DNA from: Actinomadura sp. K4S16
Lineage (GTDB): Bacteria > Actinomycetota > Actinomycetes > Streptosporangiales > Streptosporangiaceae
DNA: 64,000 nucleotides
Reading direction: 5' to 3'
NCBI RefSeq assembly: GCF_008327685.1
Contig: NZ_BDDE01000030.1
Location: forward strand, 78,485 to 142,484
The position numbers and the translations under genes were made by a program. The notes below the pieces were generated by a model. It had not been told where the DNA came from and did not search any database. It saw only the letters and a program-made list of their open reading frames with translations. Of this stretch, positions 1 through 8,152 are shown in pieces (position 1 is the first letter of the stretch; the number at the start of each line of letters is the position of its first letter).

Positions 1-797
1 AGCGGCTCGGCGACCCGAAGGCGCCGCTGCGCAGGCGCCGCCGCGAGGCCGCCGTCGCCGCCGAGCGCGAGCGCATGGCCAGGGTCGTGGACGACCTGAT
101 CGAGGTGGCCGACGACGAGTACGGGACGGGGCTGGTGACGATGCTGCGCGGCGAGGACTTCCATGACGTCCTCGTCGACGAGAGCGCCCTGGGCGGCGCC
201 GACCCGGACCTGCTCGCCGGCCCGTTCGCGCACGTCGTCGTGGACGAGGCGCAGGAGCTGACCGACGCGGAGTGGCAGATGCTGCTGCTGCGCTGCCCGT
301 CCCGGAGCTTCACCATCGTCGGGGACCGCGCCCAGGCCAGGCACGGGTTCACCGAGTCGTGGCGGGAACGGCTCGAACGGGTCGGGTTCGACCGGATCGA
401 ACTGGCGTCCCTGAGCATCAACTACCGGACGCCGGAGGAGATCATGGCGGAGGCCGAGCCGGTCATCCGGGCCGCGCTCCCGGACGCCAACGTGCCGACG
501 TCGATCCGCGGGACCGGCGTCCCCGTCGTCCACGGCTCGGCCGCGGACCTGGACGCGGTCATCGGCGCCTGGCTCGCCGCGCACGACGACGGGATCGCCT
601 GCGTCATCGGCGATCCGGCGTTCCCGGGGACGCCCCGCGTCCGGTCGCTCACCCCGGAGCTGGCCAAGGGGCTGGAGTTCGACCTGGTCGTGCTCGTCGA
701 CCCGGAGGGGTTCGGCGACGGCATCGAGGGCGCGGTCGACCGCTACGTCGCGATGACCCGGGCGACCCGGGAGCTCGTCGTCCTCACGAGCCCCTGA
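1..797 (+). CDS. helR: HelR/HelD-type RNA polymerase recycling ATPase, C-terminal part
   Basis: The reading frame is open from the window edge (first full codon at 3), so only the last 264 residues are visible; the full family is about 700. Superfamily 1 helicase motifs are present in order: a Walker B/motif II DEAQ, a motif III-like IVGDRAQA, the INYRTPEEIM motif, and a final block KGLEFD...YVAMTRATREL matching motifs V and VI. HelR/HelD proteins bind RNA polymerase, release it from stalled complexes and, in some actinomycetes, protect it from rifamycins. HelR is preferred over UvrD or Rep because of the short second RecA domain that ends directly after MTRATREL. The N-terminal arm that enters the polymerase channel lies outside the window, so a rifampicin-resistance role cannot be judged here. 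Confidence 0.8.
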   Translation, partial: RLGDPKAPLRRRRREAAVAAERERMARVVDDLIEVADDEYGTGLVTMLRGEDFHDVLVDESALGGADPDLLAGPFAHVVVDEAQELTDAEWQMLLLRCPSRSFTIVGDRAQARHGFTESWRERLERVGFDRIELASLSINYRTPEEIMAEAEPVIRAALPDANVPTSIRGTGVPVVHGSAADLDAVIGAWLAAHDDGIACVIGDPAFPGTPRVRSLTPELAKGLEFDLVVLVDPEGFGDGIEGAVDRYVAMTRATRELVVLTSP

Positions 798-812
798 CCC
801 GCCGGGCCCGGC

Positions 813-1364
813 TCAGTCCCCGACCTGGCTCTTCGGGCTCGGGCCGCCGAGCCCGGCGAGCAGCTCGCGCAGCAGGCCGGCGAGCTGATCGCGGCGGTCG
901 GGGGCCAGGTGGCCGATGAGGCGGTCCTCGGCCCCGAGCAGGTCGGCGACGACGCGGTCGAGCAGGGCCCTGCCGTCCCCGGTGAGGGTGACCGCCCGCG
1001 TGTGGTAGCCGGATCCGGCGGTGGTCCGTTCGACGAGCCCGGCCTCCGCCGCCCGCTCCACCCGCTGGGTGATCGCCCCGCGCGTCACCATGCAGGCGTC
1101 GGCCAACTCGCCCGGGCTCATCCGGTACGGCGGGCCGGCGCGGCGCAGCGTGGACAGCAGGTCCAGCGTCGCGACGTCCACTCCCAGCTTCGCCAGGAGG
1201 CGGCGGCGCTCGTCGCCGAAGACCTTGGCGGCCCACCAGATCCTGGTGACGACCCCGATCGACTCCACCGGGACGCCCGGCAGCTCGCGCCGCCAGGCGT
1301 CCTGGATGGCGTCGGCGCCGTCGCGTGGCGGCTCGGCGGCCACGCGCGGCGGCTCAGCGGCCAC
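813..1364 (-). CDS. MarR family transcriptional regulator
   Basis: This 183-residue protein has a winged-helix core: a MSPGELADACMVTRGAITQRVERA recognition segment (shown in parts: SPGELADA, TRGAITQRVE) followed by a wing ending in GRALLDRV. Helical flanks at both ends would form the dimer interface. It starts with GTG at 1364 and overlaps the end of the upstream SDR gene by 11 bp, so the two are cotranscribed and probably translationally coupled. MarR proteins usually repress their own operon and are released by a small phenolic or lipophilic ligand. The palindrome at 2121-2138 ahead of the operon is the likely binding site. The ligand cannot be read from the sequence. The gene ends 15 bp from the convergent helR stop. 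Confidence 0.88.
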   Translation of the reverse strand: MAAEPPRVAAEPPRDGADAIQDAWRRELPGVPVESIGVVTRIWWAAKVFGDERRRLLAKLGVDVATLDLLSTLRRAGPPYRMSPGELADACMVTRGAITQRVERAAEAGLVERTTAGSGYHTRAVTLTGDGRALLDRVVADLLGAEDRLIGHLAPDRRDQLAGLLRELLAGLGGPSPKSQVGD

Positions 1365-2076
1365 GCTCGGCCCCGCCGTTCACCTGGATTATCTGCGCGG
1401 TGACGTGCCCCGCGCCGGGCGAGGCGAGCCAGTGCACGGTCTCGGCGACGTCACCCGGCGTCCCGGCCCGGCCGGTGTGTGTCTGCGCGACCAGCGCCGC
1501 GCGGCGCTCGCCGCTCATGGAGCCGCCGAAGAACTCGGTGTCCTCGATGAACCCCGGAGCGACCACGTTGACCGTGATGCCGCGCGGCCCGAGTGCGGCG
1601 GCGAGATCGAACGCGTAGGGGTGCAGGGCCGCCTTCATCGGGCCGTAGGACGTGCCGCGCGAGCCGCGGAGCGCCGCGACCGACGAGACGAACACGACCC
1701 TCCCGGACGGGTTCAGCAGATCGCGGAACGCCTCGGTCGGCAGCACCGCGGTCAGGACGTTGGCGCGGAAGTTGCTCGTCCACCGCTCCGCGACGCCGTC
1801 GGGACCGCCGTGGTACTCGGCGTTGCCGCCCGCGCAGTTGACCAGCACGTCGATCGAGCCGAAGCGCCCGGCCAGCTCGGCGCGGACGCGTTCGACCTCC
1901 GCCGGGTCGCCGAGGTCGGCCGGCAGCGCGGTGCCGCCGATCTTCCCGGCCGCCTCCTCCAGCACGCCGGCGCGGCGGCCGATGACGACGGTCCGGTCCC
2001 CGTCGGCCGCGAAACGGGCCGCCACCGCCCTCCCGATGCCGGTGCCGCCGCCGCTGACCACGATCGTGCGCGCCAT
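1354..2076 (-). CDS. SDR family NAD(P)-dependent oxidoreductase
   Basis: This is a 240-residue classical short-chain dehydrogenase. The dinucleotide motif SGGGTGIG is at residues 8-15, an NCAGG motif replaces the usual NNAG, and catalytic Ser (VFVSS), Tyr and Lys (YGPMK, i.e. YxxxK) are all present. The C-terminal end GAGHVTAQIIQVNGG is typical of FabG-like members. I chose the ATG at 2076, not one 10 codons upstream, because the fold begins immediately and GGGGAGG lies about 8 nt in front. It is first in an operon with the MarR regulator, so its substrate may be the regulator's ligand or something chemically related. The substrate itself is unknown. Confidence 0.88.
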   Translation of the reverse strand: MARTIVVSGGGTGIGRAVAARFAADGDRTVVIGRRAGVLEEAAGKIGGTALPADLGDPAEVERVRAELAGRFGSIDVLVNCAGGNAEYHGGPDGVAERWTSNFRANVLTAVLPTEAFRDLLNPSGRVVFVSSVAALRGSRGTSYGPMKAALHPYAFDLAAALGPRGITVNVVAPGFIEDTEFFGGSMSGERRAALVAQTHTGRAGTPGDVAETVHWLASPGAGHVTAQIIQVNGGAERGR

Positions 2077-2120
2077 CTCCAACCCCTCCCCGTGTCCAGG
2101 TCCCACCGTGTTCCGGACCT

Positions 2121-2138
2121 GAGTTTAGACCTAAAGTC
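2121..2138. promoter_or_regulatory. Palindromic operator upstream of the SDR-MarR operon
   Basis: GAGTTTAGACCTAAAGTC is an 18-bp near-perfect palindrome (TTTAG-AC-CTAAA core, GA/TC outer match, one mismatched pair). It is AT-rich in very GC-rich DNA and sits 45 bp upstream of the SDR start. That is the size and position expected of a MarR dimer site. Binding by the operon's own regulator is inference. Confidence 0.6.
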
Positions 2139-2359
2139 AGCCGGTCCGCGACCCGGCCGTCCGGGACGCCATTTCTTCCCGTTCCTGGCCGGGCTCGGCC
2201 GATTCCACGGCTCGAAGCCCTTTCCTGGTGGAGGCCTTTGGAGGCCCCCTAGCAGAAAGGGGAGGTGTTCGCCAGAACCTCCGGCGCCGTTCTTCCCGCA
2301 CCGTGAACGGTTCCCCGGGCACTATCCGGTATTCGCCGGAATCCGGGATCTTTCTTCCA

Positions 2360-2384
2360 GCCGCGACCGTCCCGTGGTCGCGGC
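2360..2384 (+). promoter_or_regulatory. 5'-UTR hairpin ahead of the lipase ribosome binding site
   Basis: GCCGCGACC and GGTCGCGGC form a perfect 9-bp stem around a 7-nt loop, ending 2 nt before the GGAGAAAGG ribosome binding site (2387-2395) of the secreted lipase. It may modulate translation or protect the mRNA 5' end. The rest of 2139-2359 holds GC-rich repeats (GGCC and CCGG blocks) and no gene that I can support. Confidence 0.45.
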
Positions 2385-2401
2385 CCGGAGAAAGGCCAGA
2401 G

Positions 2402-3301
2402 ATGGTCCGTCGAATCGTCCGAGTCCTCGCGGCGCTGGTGGTCGCCGTCGCCGCCGCCGCGGCCGTGGTGGTCGCGCAGAGCCCCGCGTGGGCGTCCGGT
2501 CCGGCCCGCGGCAACGGCAAGTCGGAACCCGTCTATTTCATCCACGGAATCGACTGGAACCACGCCACGGCGGGAAATGCCAAGGTGGACTGCAAGAGTG
2601 CGTGGAGTTCCGCGCAGACCGCTCTGCGTAACGGCGGGTGGACCGGCAAGTTCATCACGTGGGGGTACTACAAGAAGGACGTGAACTGCACACGGAAAGT
2701 GAACGGGAACCTGGACAGCAGGATCCAGGAACTCGGCCGCAGGCTCGCCTGGGACATCTACAACAACTACTCCAGGCACGGGAAGTCGGTCGACGTCGTC
2801 GCCCACTCCATGGGCGGCCTGGTCGTCCGGGCGGCCATCACCGGGGTGAAGAAGTACCACCAGAACGCCGACTGGCCGAACTACATCTACATCGAGGACG
2901 TCGCCACGTTCAGCACCCCGTTCAGCGGCACGAACTGGGCCACGACCTGCACGCTGGCGCGCGGGTGGAAGCAGTGCAGCGACATGCGTCCCGGCAGCGG
3001 CTTCCTCAGCTGGGCGGGTCAGAACCCTCAGTCCAACCAGGGCACCGACTGGACGCTGATGGGCGCCAGCGACGATGACGTCGTCACCAGCGGCGCCGCG
3101 ATCAGCATGAAGGCCAAGCACAAGGCCGTCTACGCCGCCGGCCAGGGCCTTGAGCACTCCTCTATCAAGAACAAGGGGCCCGGCCCCCACTGGAAGATGA
3201 AGTACTCGCACGACAACGGGAGCCACTGGACCAACACGAGCAACGGACCGGGGCCGCTCAAGCTGATGATGAACGCCCTCTACTACTGGTCCCGCTCCTA
3301 G
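2402..3301 (+). CDS. Secreted alpha/beta-hydrolase, lipase/esterase type
   Basis: This 299-residue protein starts with a Sec signal peptide: MVRRIVR, a long Ala/Val hydrophobic core, and a probable cleavage after SPAWA near residue 32. The mature part has the oxyanion strand YFIHGID and the nucleophile elbow AHSMGGLVVRAA (GxSxG-like HSMGG). A later acidic residue and GLEHSS are candidates for the rest of the catalytic triad. Several Cys residues (CKSAW, CTRK, CTLARGWKQC) suggest disulfides, as expected outside the cell. Family knowledge points to a triacylglycerol lipase or esterase acting on esters in the medium. The ATG at 2402 is preferred over an upstream in-frame start because the signal peptide begins there and AGAAAGG precedes it. 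Confidence 0.82.
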   Translation: MVRRIVRVLAALVVAVAAAAAVVVAQSPAWASGPARGNGKSEPVYFIHGIDWNHATAGNAKVDCKSAWSSAQTALRNGGWTGKFITWGYYKKDVNCTRKVNGNLDSRIQELGRRLAWDIYNNYSRHGKSVDVVAHSMGGLVVRAAITGVKKYHQNADWPNYIYIEDVATFSTPFSGTNWATTCTLARGWKQCSDMRPGSGFLSWAGQNPQSNQGTDWTLMGASDDDVVTSGAAISMKAKHKAVYAAGQGLEHSSIKNKGPGPHWKMKYSHDNGSHWTNTSNGPGPLKLMMNALYYWSRS

Positions 3302-3334
3302 CGGCGACCCGGCGCTCCGCGCACCCGCCGAAAC

Positions 3335-3362
3335 GGCCCCGGGCCTCCACCGGCCCGGGGCC
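3335..3362. terminator. Strong GC hairpin between convergent genes
   Basis: An 11-bp perfect stem (GGCCCCGGGCC pairing with GGCCCGGGGCC) with a 6-nt loop lies between the lipase stop and the convergent DUF1801 gene. There is no U-tract, which is usual for actinomycete terminators. It can serve both strands. Confidence 0.6.
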
Positions 3363-3382
3363 TCCGACCGTCCCGGCGGTCC

Positions 3383-3859
3383 TCAGCCCGCGGCCTTCTC
3401 CACGAGCGCGGCGATCCGCGCCTCGCCCTCGGCGGTCAGCTCCGCCAGCGCGTAGGCGGTCGGCCACATGGCGCCGTCGTCGAGCGCCGCCACGTCGCTG
3501 AAACCGAGGGTCGCGTACCTCGTCTTGAACTTCGCCTTGGCCTGGAAGAAGCAGAGCACCTTGCCGTCCTTGGAGTAGGCGGGCTGGCCGTACCAGAGCC
3601 TGGGCACGAGGTCCGGCGCCGCGGCCTTGACGATCTCGTGCACCCGCTCGGCGATGACCCGGTCCGCCTCGTCCATCTCGGCGATCTTGGCGAGGACGTC
3701 GGCCTCCCCGTCGGCCTTCGCCTTGCCCGGGCTGCGGCGCGCGGCCTTCTTCAGCTCCTGGGCGTGCTCCTTCATCGCGGCCCGCTCCTCGTCGGTGAAG
3801 CCGTCGTACTGGGCGCCGGCCGCGGCGGTGCCCCTGGTGGTCTTCTTCGTTTCGCTCAT
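3383..3859 (-). CDS. DUF1801 (YdhG-like) domain protein
   Basis: This 158-residue soluble protein has the DUF1801 signature in its C-terminal two thirds: ERVHEIVKAAAPDLVPRLWYGQPAYSKDG (parts: APDLVPRLWYGQPAY), then KVLCFFQAKAKFKTRYATLGF. The first 60 residues are charged and Lys/Ala-rich, including an EERAAMKEHAQELKKA helix. DUF1801 proteins have an alpha/beta fold related to the frataxin-like iron chaperone YdhG/Fra; their role in actinomycetes is not settled. It starts with ATG at 3859 behind AGGAGAATCC. It lies upstream of, and in the same orientation as, the AhpD-like gene in transcript order reversed (gap about 45 bp on the far side), but no common function is evident. Confidence 0.8.
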   Translation of the reverse strand: MSETKKTTRGTAAAGAQYDGFTDEERAAMKEHAQELKKAARRSPGKAKADGEADVLAKIAEMDEADRVIAERVHEIVKAAAPDLVPRLWYGQPAYSKDGKVLCFFQAKAKFKTRYATLGFSDVAALDDGAMWPTAYALAELTAEGEARIAALVEKAAG

Positions 3860-3908
3860 GGCTGGATTCTCCTGGTTCGCGAGTGAGTCGTGCCTGGACG
3901 GGGTGCGC

Positions 3909-4364
3909 TCAGCCCCACGCGCCGGCGATCTGCCGGGTCGTGGCGTTGAGGCGGTTGAACATGTTGGTCACGCCGATCATCAGGACGATCGCGGCCAGCT
4001 GCCTCTCGTCGAAGTAGGTGGCGGCGGCGTCCCAGACGTCGTCGCCCACGGCGTCGGCGCGGTCGGCCAGCCGGGTCGCGGTCTCGGCCAGGGCCAGCGC
4101 CGCCCGCTCCTCCTCGGTGAAGTACGGGGCCTCCCGCCAGGCGGCGACGGTGGCCAGCCGCTCGTCGCTCACCCCGGCCTTGCGCGCCGTCTTGGCGCCG
4201 GCGTCCACGCAGGCGCTGCAGCCGTTGATCTGGCTGACCCGCAGGTGCACCAGTTCGAGGATCTCCTCCGACACCCCGCCGGAGTGCGCGGCCTTGAAGA
4301 TCTCCTGGATGGGCTGCATCGCGCCGGACAGGACCATGGCGGGGTTCTTCATACGGGACTGCAT
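3909..4364 (-). CDS. Carboxymuconolactone decarboxylase / AhpD-like protein
   Basis: This 151-residue all-helical protein carries the AhpD-core segment EILELVHLRVSQINGCSACVDAG, with a CxxC pair (CSAC). In active AhpD-like peroxidases a His follows the second Cys by four positions; here that position is Gly (CSACVDAGAK). The redox pair is therefore kept while the proton-relay His is lost. The upstream Glu (EILELVH) is present. The C-terminal block QLAAIVLMIGVTNMFNRLNATT is typical of the family. It starts with ATG at 4364 behind AGAGGAGAAA. It is divergent from the NB-ARC regulator gene at 4542, so it could be a target of that regulator, though this is not shown. Confidence 0.85.
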   Translation of the reverse strand: MQSRMKNPAMVLSGAMQPIQEIFKAAHSGGVSEEILELVHLRVSQINGCSACVDAGAKTARKAGVSDERLATVAAWREAPYFTEEERAALALAETATRLADRADAVGDDVWDAAATYFDERQLAAIVLMIGVTNMFNRLNATTRQIAGAWG

Positions 4365-4450
4365 CTGCGTTTCTCCTCTGCGTGGCGCGCCCCCTTTCCT
4401 CGAGGGCATGTCACCATCACAGCCGCCGGGGCCTACGATGACGACGTCGG

Positions 4451-4525
4451 TGGGACACCGTGGGACAGCTGAAACGGCTCTGAGCAGCGGAGACGCGCCT
4501 GGGACGGTTTCCGCCGCGGTGGGAC
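4451..4525. repeat. Four TGGGAC direct repeats in the divergent promoter region
   Basis: TGGGAC occurs at 4451, 4461, 4500 and 4520, i.e. at spacings of 10, 39 and 20 bp, between the divergent AhpD-like and NB-ARC regulator genes. Near-helical spacing on one face would suit a multimeric activator. GGGAC is not rare in GC-rich DNA, so chance is possible. Confidence 0.35.
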
Positions 4526-4541
4526 GGAGAGGCGGGGATCG

Positions 4542-7037
4542 GTGGTCGCGCAGCAGCACCGGGCGGCGAAGGCCGACCCGCAGGACGAGCTGGCGGCCCG
4601 GCTGCGCATGCTCCAGGAGGTGTCCGGACGCGGCGTCCGCGCCCTCGCGCGCGATGCCGGGCTCAGCTCCTCGTCGCTGTCGCGCTACCTCAGCGGCCAG
4701 ACCGTGCCGCCCTGGACGGCGGTCATCGCGCTCTGCCGCCTGCTCAAGCGCGACCCCCGCCCGCTGCGTCCGCTGTGGGAGCGGGCGTCCAACCCGCTGC
4801 CGGCGCCCCCGAAGACCAGCCGCCAGGTCCAGCCCCCGGCGCCGCCGGCCGGCGCGCCGCGCCCGCCCCGCAACGACCTGCCGCGCGACGTCCCCGACTT
4901 CACCGGGCGCGAGGCCGAGATGGAGGCCGTGCTCGCCGCGGTGGAGACCGGCCGGGTGGTGGCCGTCGACGGCATGGCGGGCGTCGGCAAGACCTGCCTC
5001 GCCGTCCACGCCGCGCACCGGCTCGCCGCCGGCTACCCCGACGCCCAGCTCTACGTGGACCTCCACGGGTTCACCGCCGGGCGGGAACCGCTCGACCCCG
5101 ACGCCGCCCTGCGGACCCTGCTCGCCGCCCTGGACGTGCCGTCGGAGAAGATCCCGCAGGAGGGCGGCATCGAGCCGCTGGCCGCCTGCTGGCGGTCGGA
5201 ACTGGCGCACCGGCGGGCCGTCGTCGTCCTCGACAACGCCGCGGACGCCGACCAGGTCCGCCCGCTGCTGCCCGGCGCGGGCCCGTCCGTCGCCCTGATC
5301 ACCAGCCGCAACCGGCTGCTGGGCCTGGAGGAGGTGCCCCCGGTGTCGCTGGACGTGCTGACACCGCGGGAGAGCGCCGAACTGCTCGCCCGCGCCAGCG
5401 GGGACCCGGGCGGACCGGACGGCCGGCTGGCGCGCGAGCCCGAGGCCGCCGCCGAGGTCCTGCGGCTGTGCGGCCGGCTGCCGCTGGCCCTGCGGCTGGC
5501 CGCGGCGCGGCTGCGGCACCGGCCGGGCTGGACCGTGGGCATCCTCGTCGAGCGGATGGCCGAGGGCGCCACGGAGTTCGACACCGCGTTCGCCATGTCG
5601 GTGCGGCAGCTGGACCGGGCGCAGCACCGCTTCTTCCGGCTGCTGGGCCTGCTGCCCGGGGCGACCTTCGACGAGTACGTGGCGGCGGCGCTGGCGGGCG
5701 TCCCGGTGCGCGCCGCCCGGGCGACGCTGGAGAACCTTCTCGACGCGCACCTCGTCCAGCAGCCGGCGGCGGGCCGCTACCGGCTGCACGACCTGGTGCG
5801 CCTGCACGCGCGCCGCGCCGGCGCCGAGCACGACCCGCCCGCCGAACGCGAGAAGGCGCTCGGCAGGGTGCTCGACTACTACGTGCACGCGGCGGCCGCC
5901 GCCGACGCCGCGGTGTCGTACCTGCCCCCCGTCCTGGAAGTCTCGGCGGGCCGGCCCCCGGCCGAACTGCCGGCGTTCGCCGGCAAGCACGCGGCGCTGG
6001 GCTGGTTCGGCGCGGAGTACGCCAACCTGATGGCCGTCTTCGAGGCGGCGGTCGCGGCCGGAGCCGACGCCCACGTGTGCGAGCTGCCCCGCCACATGCG
6101 GGCCTTCTTCGCGCGGCGCTGCGGCACGACGCACCTGAACGTCCTCTTCGAGCACTCGCTGGCCGCCGCGCGGCGCCTGGACGACCCGCTGCAACTGGCC
6201 GAGGCGCACAGCGACCTCGGCTTCGCCCGCTACAACGCGGGCCGGATGGCGGAGGCGGACGCCGCGTACCAGGCGGCGGAGCCGCTGGTGTCCCGGGCCG
6301 GGGACGCCAGGGCCGAGGCCGAGCTGACCATGCGCCGGGGCTACCTGCGCTGGGACGAGGGCCGCGTCGAGGAGCCGCTCGACCTCTTCCGGCGGGCGGG
6401 AAGGCTCTACGCGGACGCCGGCTGCCCCACGGGAACGGCCCATGCGATCGCGTACGAGGCCTGGGCCAAGCTGCAGCTCGGGCACCGCGAGGAGGCGGCG
6501 AGGCTGGCCCGCACCGTGCTGGACCTCCCGCACACCGACCCCGCCTGGCCCCCGGTCCTGACGGCCCGCATCACCCTCGGGGTCGCCATCGCCCAGGAGG
6601 AGCCCGACGAGGCGATGGCACACCTGGAGCGGGCGCTCGCGCTGGCGCGCGAGGACGGGCACAGGCACAACGAGGCGTGGTGCCTCAACTGCCTCGGCGT
6701 GGCCCTGCGGCAGGCGGGCCGGTACGAGGAGGCGCTCGCCGCCCACCGTCAGGCGTTCGCCCTGCTGGACGAGCTGTTCGAGGAGCACTGGAAGATCCAC
6801 TTCCTCTACGGCCATGCCGAGACCTGCCGGCTCGCGGGCCTCCCGGAGGAGGCGCTGCGGCTGCACCGGGAGGCGCTGGAACTGGCCCCGAGACTGGGAT
6901 ACCGGTACGCGGAGGCGCTGGCCCGCGAGGGGATCGCCGCCGTCCTCGACGGCACGGACCCGGGCGCGGCCGCCGAGCACCGCGCGGCGGGGCAGGCCAT
7001 CCGCCGGGAACTCGAACCGGACGCCCGGCCGGCCTGA
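4542..7037 (+). CDS. XRE-NB-ARC-TPR (AfsR/SARP-like) STAND transcriptional regulator
   Basis: This is an 831-residue STAND-class protein. Residues 10-70 form an XRE-type helix-turn-helix (VRALARDAGLSSSSLSRYLSG). After a Pro-rich linker the NB-ARC ATPase starts near 120, with Walker A GMAGVGKTC, Walker B VVVLDNA, a sensor segment LITSRNR and a GxP-like motif LPLALRLAAARLR. The winged-helix part ends at YRLHDLVRLHARR. The C-terminal half (about 480-820) is a TPR array with repeated A-x-x-x-L-G/A-Y units. Such proteins are ATP-switched regulators of secondary metabolism or morphogenesis; here an XRE domain replaces the SARP DNA-binding domain. It starts with GTG at 4542 behind GGAGAGGCGGGG. No biosynthetic cluster is adjacent, so the target is open. 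Confidence 0.85.
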   Translation: MVAQQHRAAKADPQDELAARLRMLQEVSGRGVRALARDAGLSSSSLSRYLSGQTVPPWTAVIALCRLLKRDPRPLRPLWERASNPLPAPPKTSRQVQPPAPPAGAPRPPRNDLPRDVPDFTGREAEMEAVLAAVETGRVVAVDGMAGVGKTCLAVHAAHRLAAGYPDAQLYVDLHGFTAGREPLDPDAALRTLLAALDVPSEKIPQEGGIEPLAACWRSELAHRRAVVVLDNAADADQVRPLLPGAGPSVALITSRNRLLGLEEVPPVSLDVLTPRESAELLARASGDPGGPDGRLAREPEAAAEVLRLCGRLPLALRLAAARLRHRPGWTVGILVERMAEGATEFDTAFAMSVRQLDRAQHRFFRLLGLLPGATFDEYVAAALAGVPVRAARATLENLLDAHLVQQPAAGRYRLHDLVRLHARRAGAEHDPPAEREKALGRVLDYYVHAAAAADAAVSYLPPVLEVSAGRPPAELPAFAGKHAALGWFGAEYANLMAVFEAAVAAGADAHVCELPRHMRAFFARRCGTTHLNVLFEHSLAAARRLDDPLQLAEAHSDLGFARYNAGRMAEADAAYQAAEPLVSRAGDARAEAELTMRRGYLRWDEGRVEEPLDLFRRAGRLYADAGCPTGTAHAIAYEAWAKLQLGHREEAARLARTVLDLPHTDPAWPPVLTARITLGVAIAQEEPDEAMAHLERALALAREDGHRHNEAWCLNCLGVALRQAGRYEEALAAHRQAFALLDELFEEHWKIHFLYGHAETCRLAGLPEEALRLHREALELAPRLGYRYAEALAREGIAAVLDGTDPGAAAEHRAAGQAIRRELEPDARPA

Positions 7038-7140
7038 CGCTCCGCCGGCCGCGCCCACTGCCCCGGATCAAGCGTTCGCGCTATTGCGGTGGCCGTATCC
7101 GGGGCATGAGCATGGTGTTCCGGCTGGAAGGGGGCCCCTG

Positions 7141-8079
7141 GTGGAACGACAGTCCTGGCCGCGGCTGCGCGTCGCCGACTGGACGCGGACGCGCGACACG
7201 CTGCACATGTGGACGCAGATCGTCGGCAAGGTCCGGCTGGCCCACGCGCCGCTGCTGAACCACTGGTGGAACGTGACGCTGTACGTCAGCCCGCGCGGGC
7301 TGACCACGTCCGCGATCCCGTACGACGGCGGCGTGTTCGACGTCGAGTTCGACTTCGTCGACCACCGGCTGCGGATCCGCTCCTCGGACGGCAGTCTCCG
7401 GGAGTTCGAGCTCGCGCCCATGCCGGTGTCGCGGTTCTACGCCCGGACGATGGAGGCACTGCACGAGCTGGGGATCGAGACGCGCATCCAGGCGCACCCG
7501 AACGAGGTCGAACCGGCGATCCCGTTCGCGGAGGACGACCAGCACGCCTCCTACGACCCGGAGGCGGCGCACCTCTTCTGGCAGCAGCTGCTCCAGGCCG
7601 CGCGAGTGCTGGGCGAGTTCCGGTCCCGCTACATCGGCAAGGTCAGCCCCGTGCACTTCTTCTGGGGCGCGATGGACCTCGCCTGCACGCGCTTCTCCGG
7701 GCGGGAGGCGCCCGAGCATCCGGGCGGGGCCCCGAACTGCGGGGACTGGGTGATGGTCGAGGGGTACTCGCGGGAGCTCAGCAGCTGCGGCTTCTGGCCG
7801 GGCGGGGGCGAGGAGGGCGCCTTCTACGCCTACGCCTACCCCGAGCCCGCCGGGTTCGCCGACCGTCCGGTGGGCCCGTCCGGCGCCTTCTACAGCCGGG
7901 AGAACGGCCAGTTCCTGCTGCCGTACGAAGCCGTGCGGGAGCACCCCGACCCCGACGGAGCCCTCCTGGAGTTCCTTCAGGGCACCTACGAGGCGGCGGC
8001 CGACCTCGGCGGCTGGGACCGCGCCTCGCTGGAGGCCGACCCGGCGCGATGGGCCCACAAGACCCGCCAGGAGGACTGA
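7141..8079 (+). CDS. DUF5996 family protein
   Basis: This 312-residue cytosolic protein starts with WPRLRVADWTRTRDTLHMWTQ and LNHWWNVTLYVSPRGLTT, the opening typical of DUF5996. A conserved central block is HFFWGAMDLACTRFSGR, followed by a C-terminal stretch rich in Trp, Tyr and Phe (CGFWPGG, GAFYAYAYPEP). No catalytic motif, signal peptide or membrane segment is seen, and no function is established for the family. I chose GTG at 7141 because GGAAGGGGG precedes it and the domain begins directly; upstream codons in this frame read as out-of-frame overlap with the preceding gene. It lies 103 bp after the NB-ARC regulator and 73 bp before the DUF4132 gene. Confidence 0.72.
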   Translation: MERQSWPRLRVADWTRTRDTLHMWTQIVGKVRLAHAPLLNHWWNVTLYVSPRGLTTSAIPYDGGVFDVEFDFVDHRLRIRSSDGSLREFELAPMPVSRFYARTMEALHELGIETRIQAHPNEVEPAIPFAEDDQHASYDPEAAHLFWQQLLQAARVLGEFRSRYIGKVSPVHFFWGAMDLACTRFSGREAPEHPGGAPNCGDWVMVEGYSRELSSCGFWPGGGEEGAFYAYAYPEPAGFADRPVGPSGAFYSRENGQFLLPYEAVREHPDPDGALLEFLQGTYEAAADLGGWDRASLEADPARWAHKTRQED

Positions 8080-8152
8080 GCGAGGGCACCGCCGGGCAGG
8101 GCCGGCCGGCGCCAGGTCGGGATGTCGGCCGCCGCCGCTAGTTTGCGGTGCC

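Noticed and set aside
3909..7058. 1049-codon open frame on the minus strand
   Set aside because: Only its last 151 codons are a real gene (AhpD-like). The rest is antisense to the NB-ARC regulator, with Arg/Pro/Gly-rich composition and no domain.
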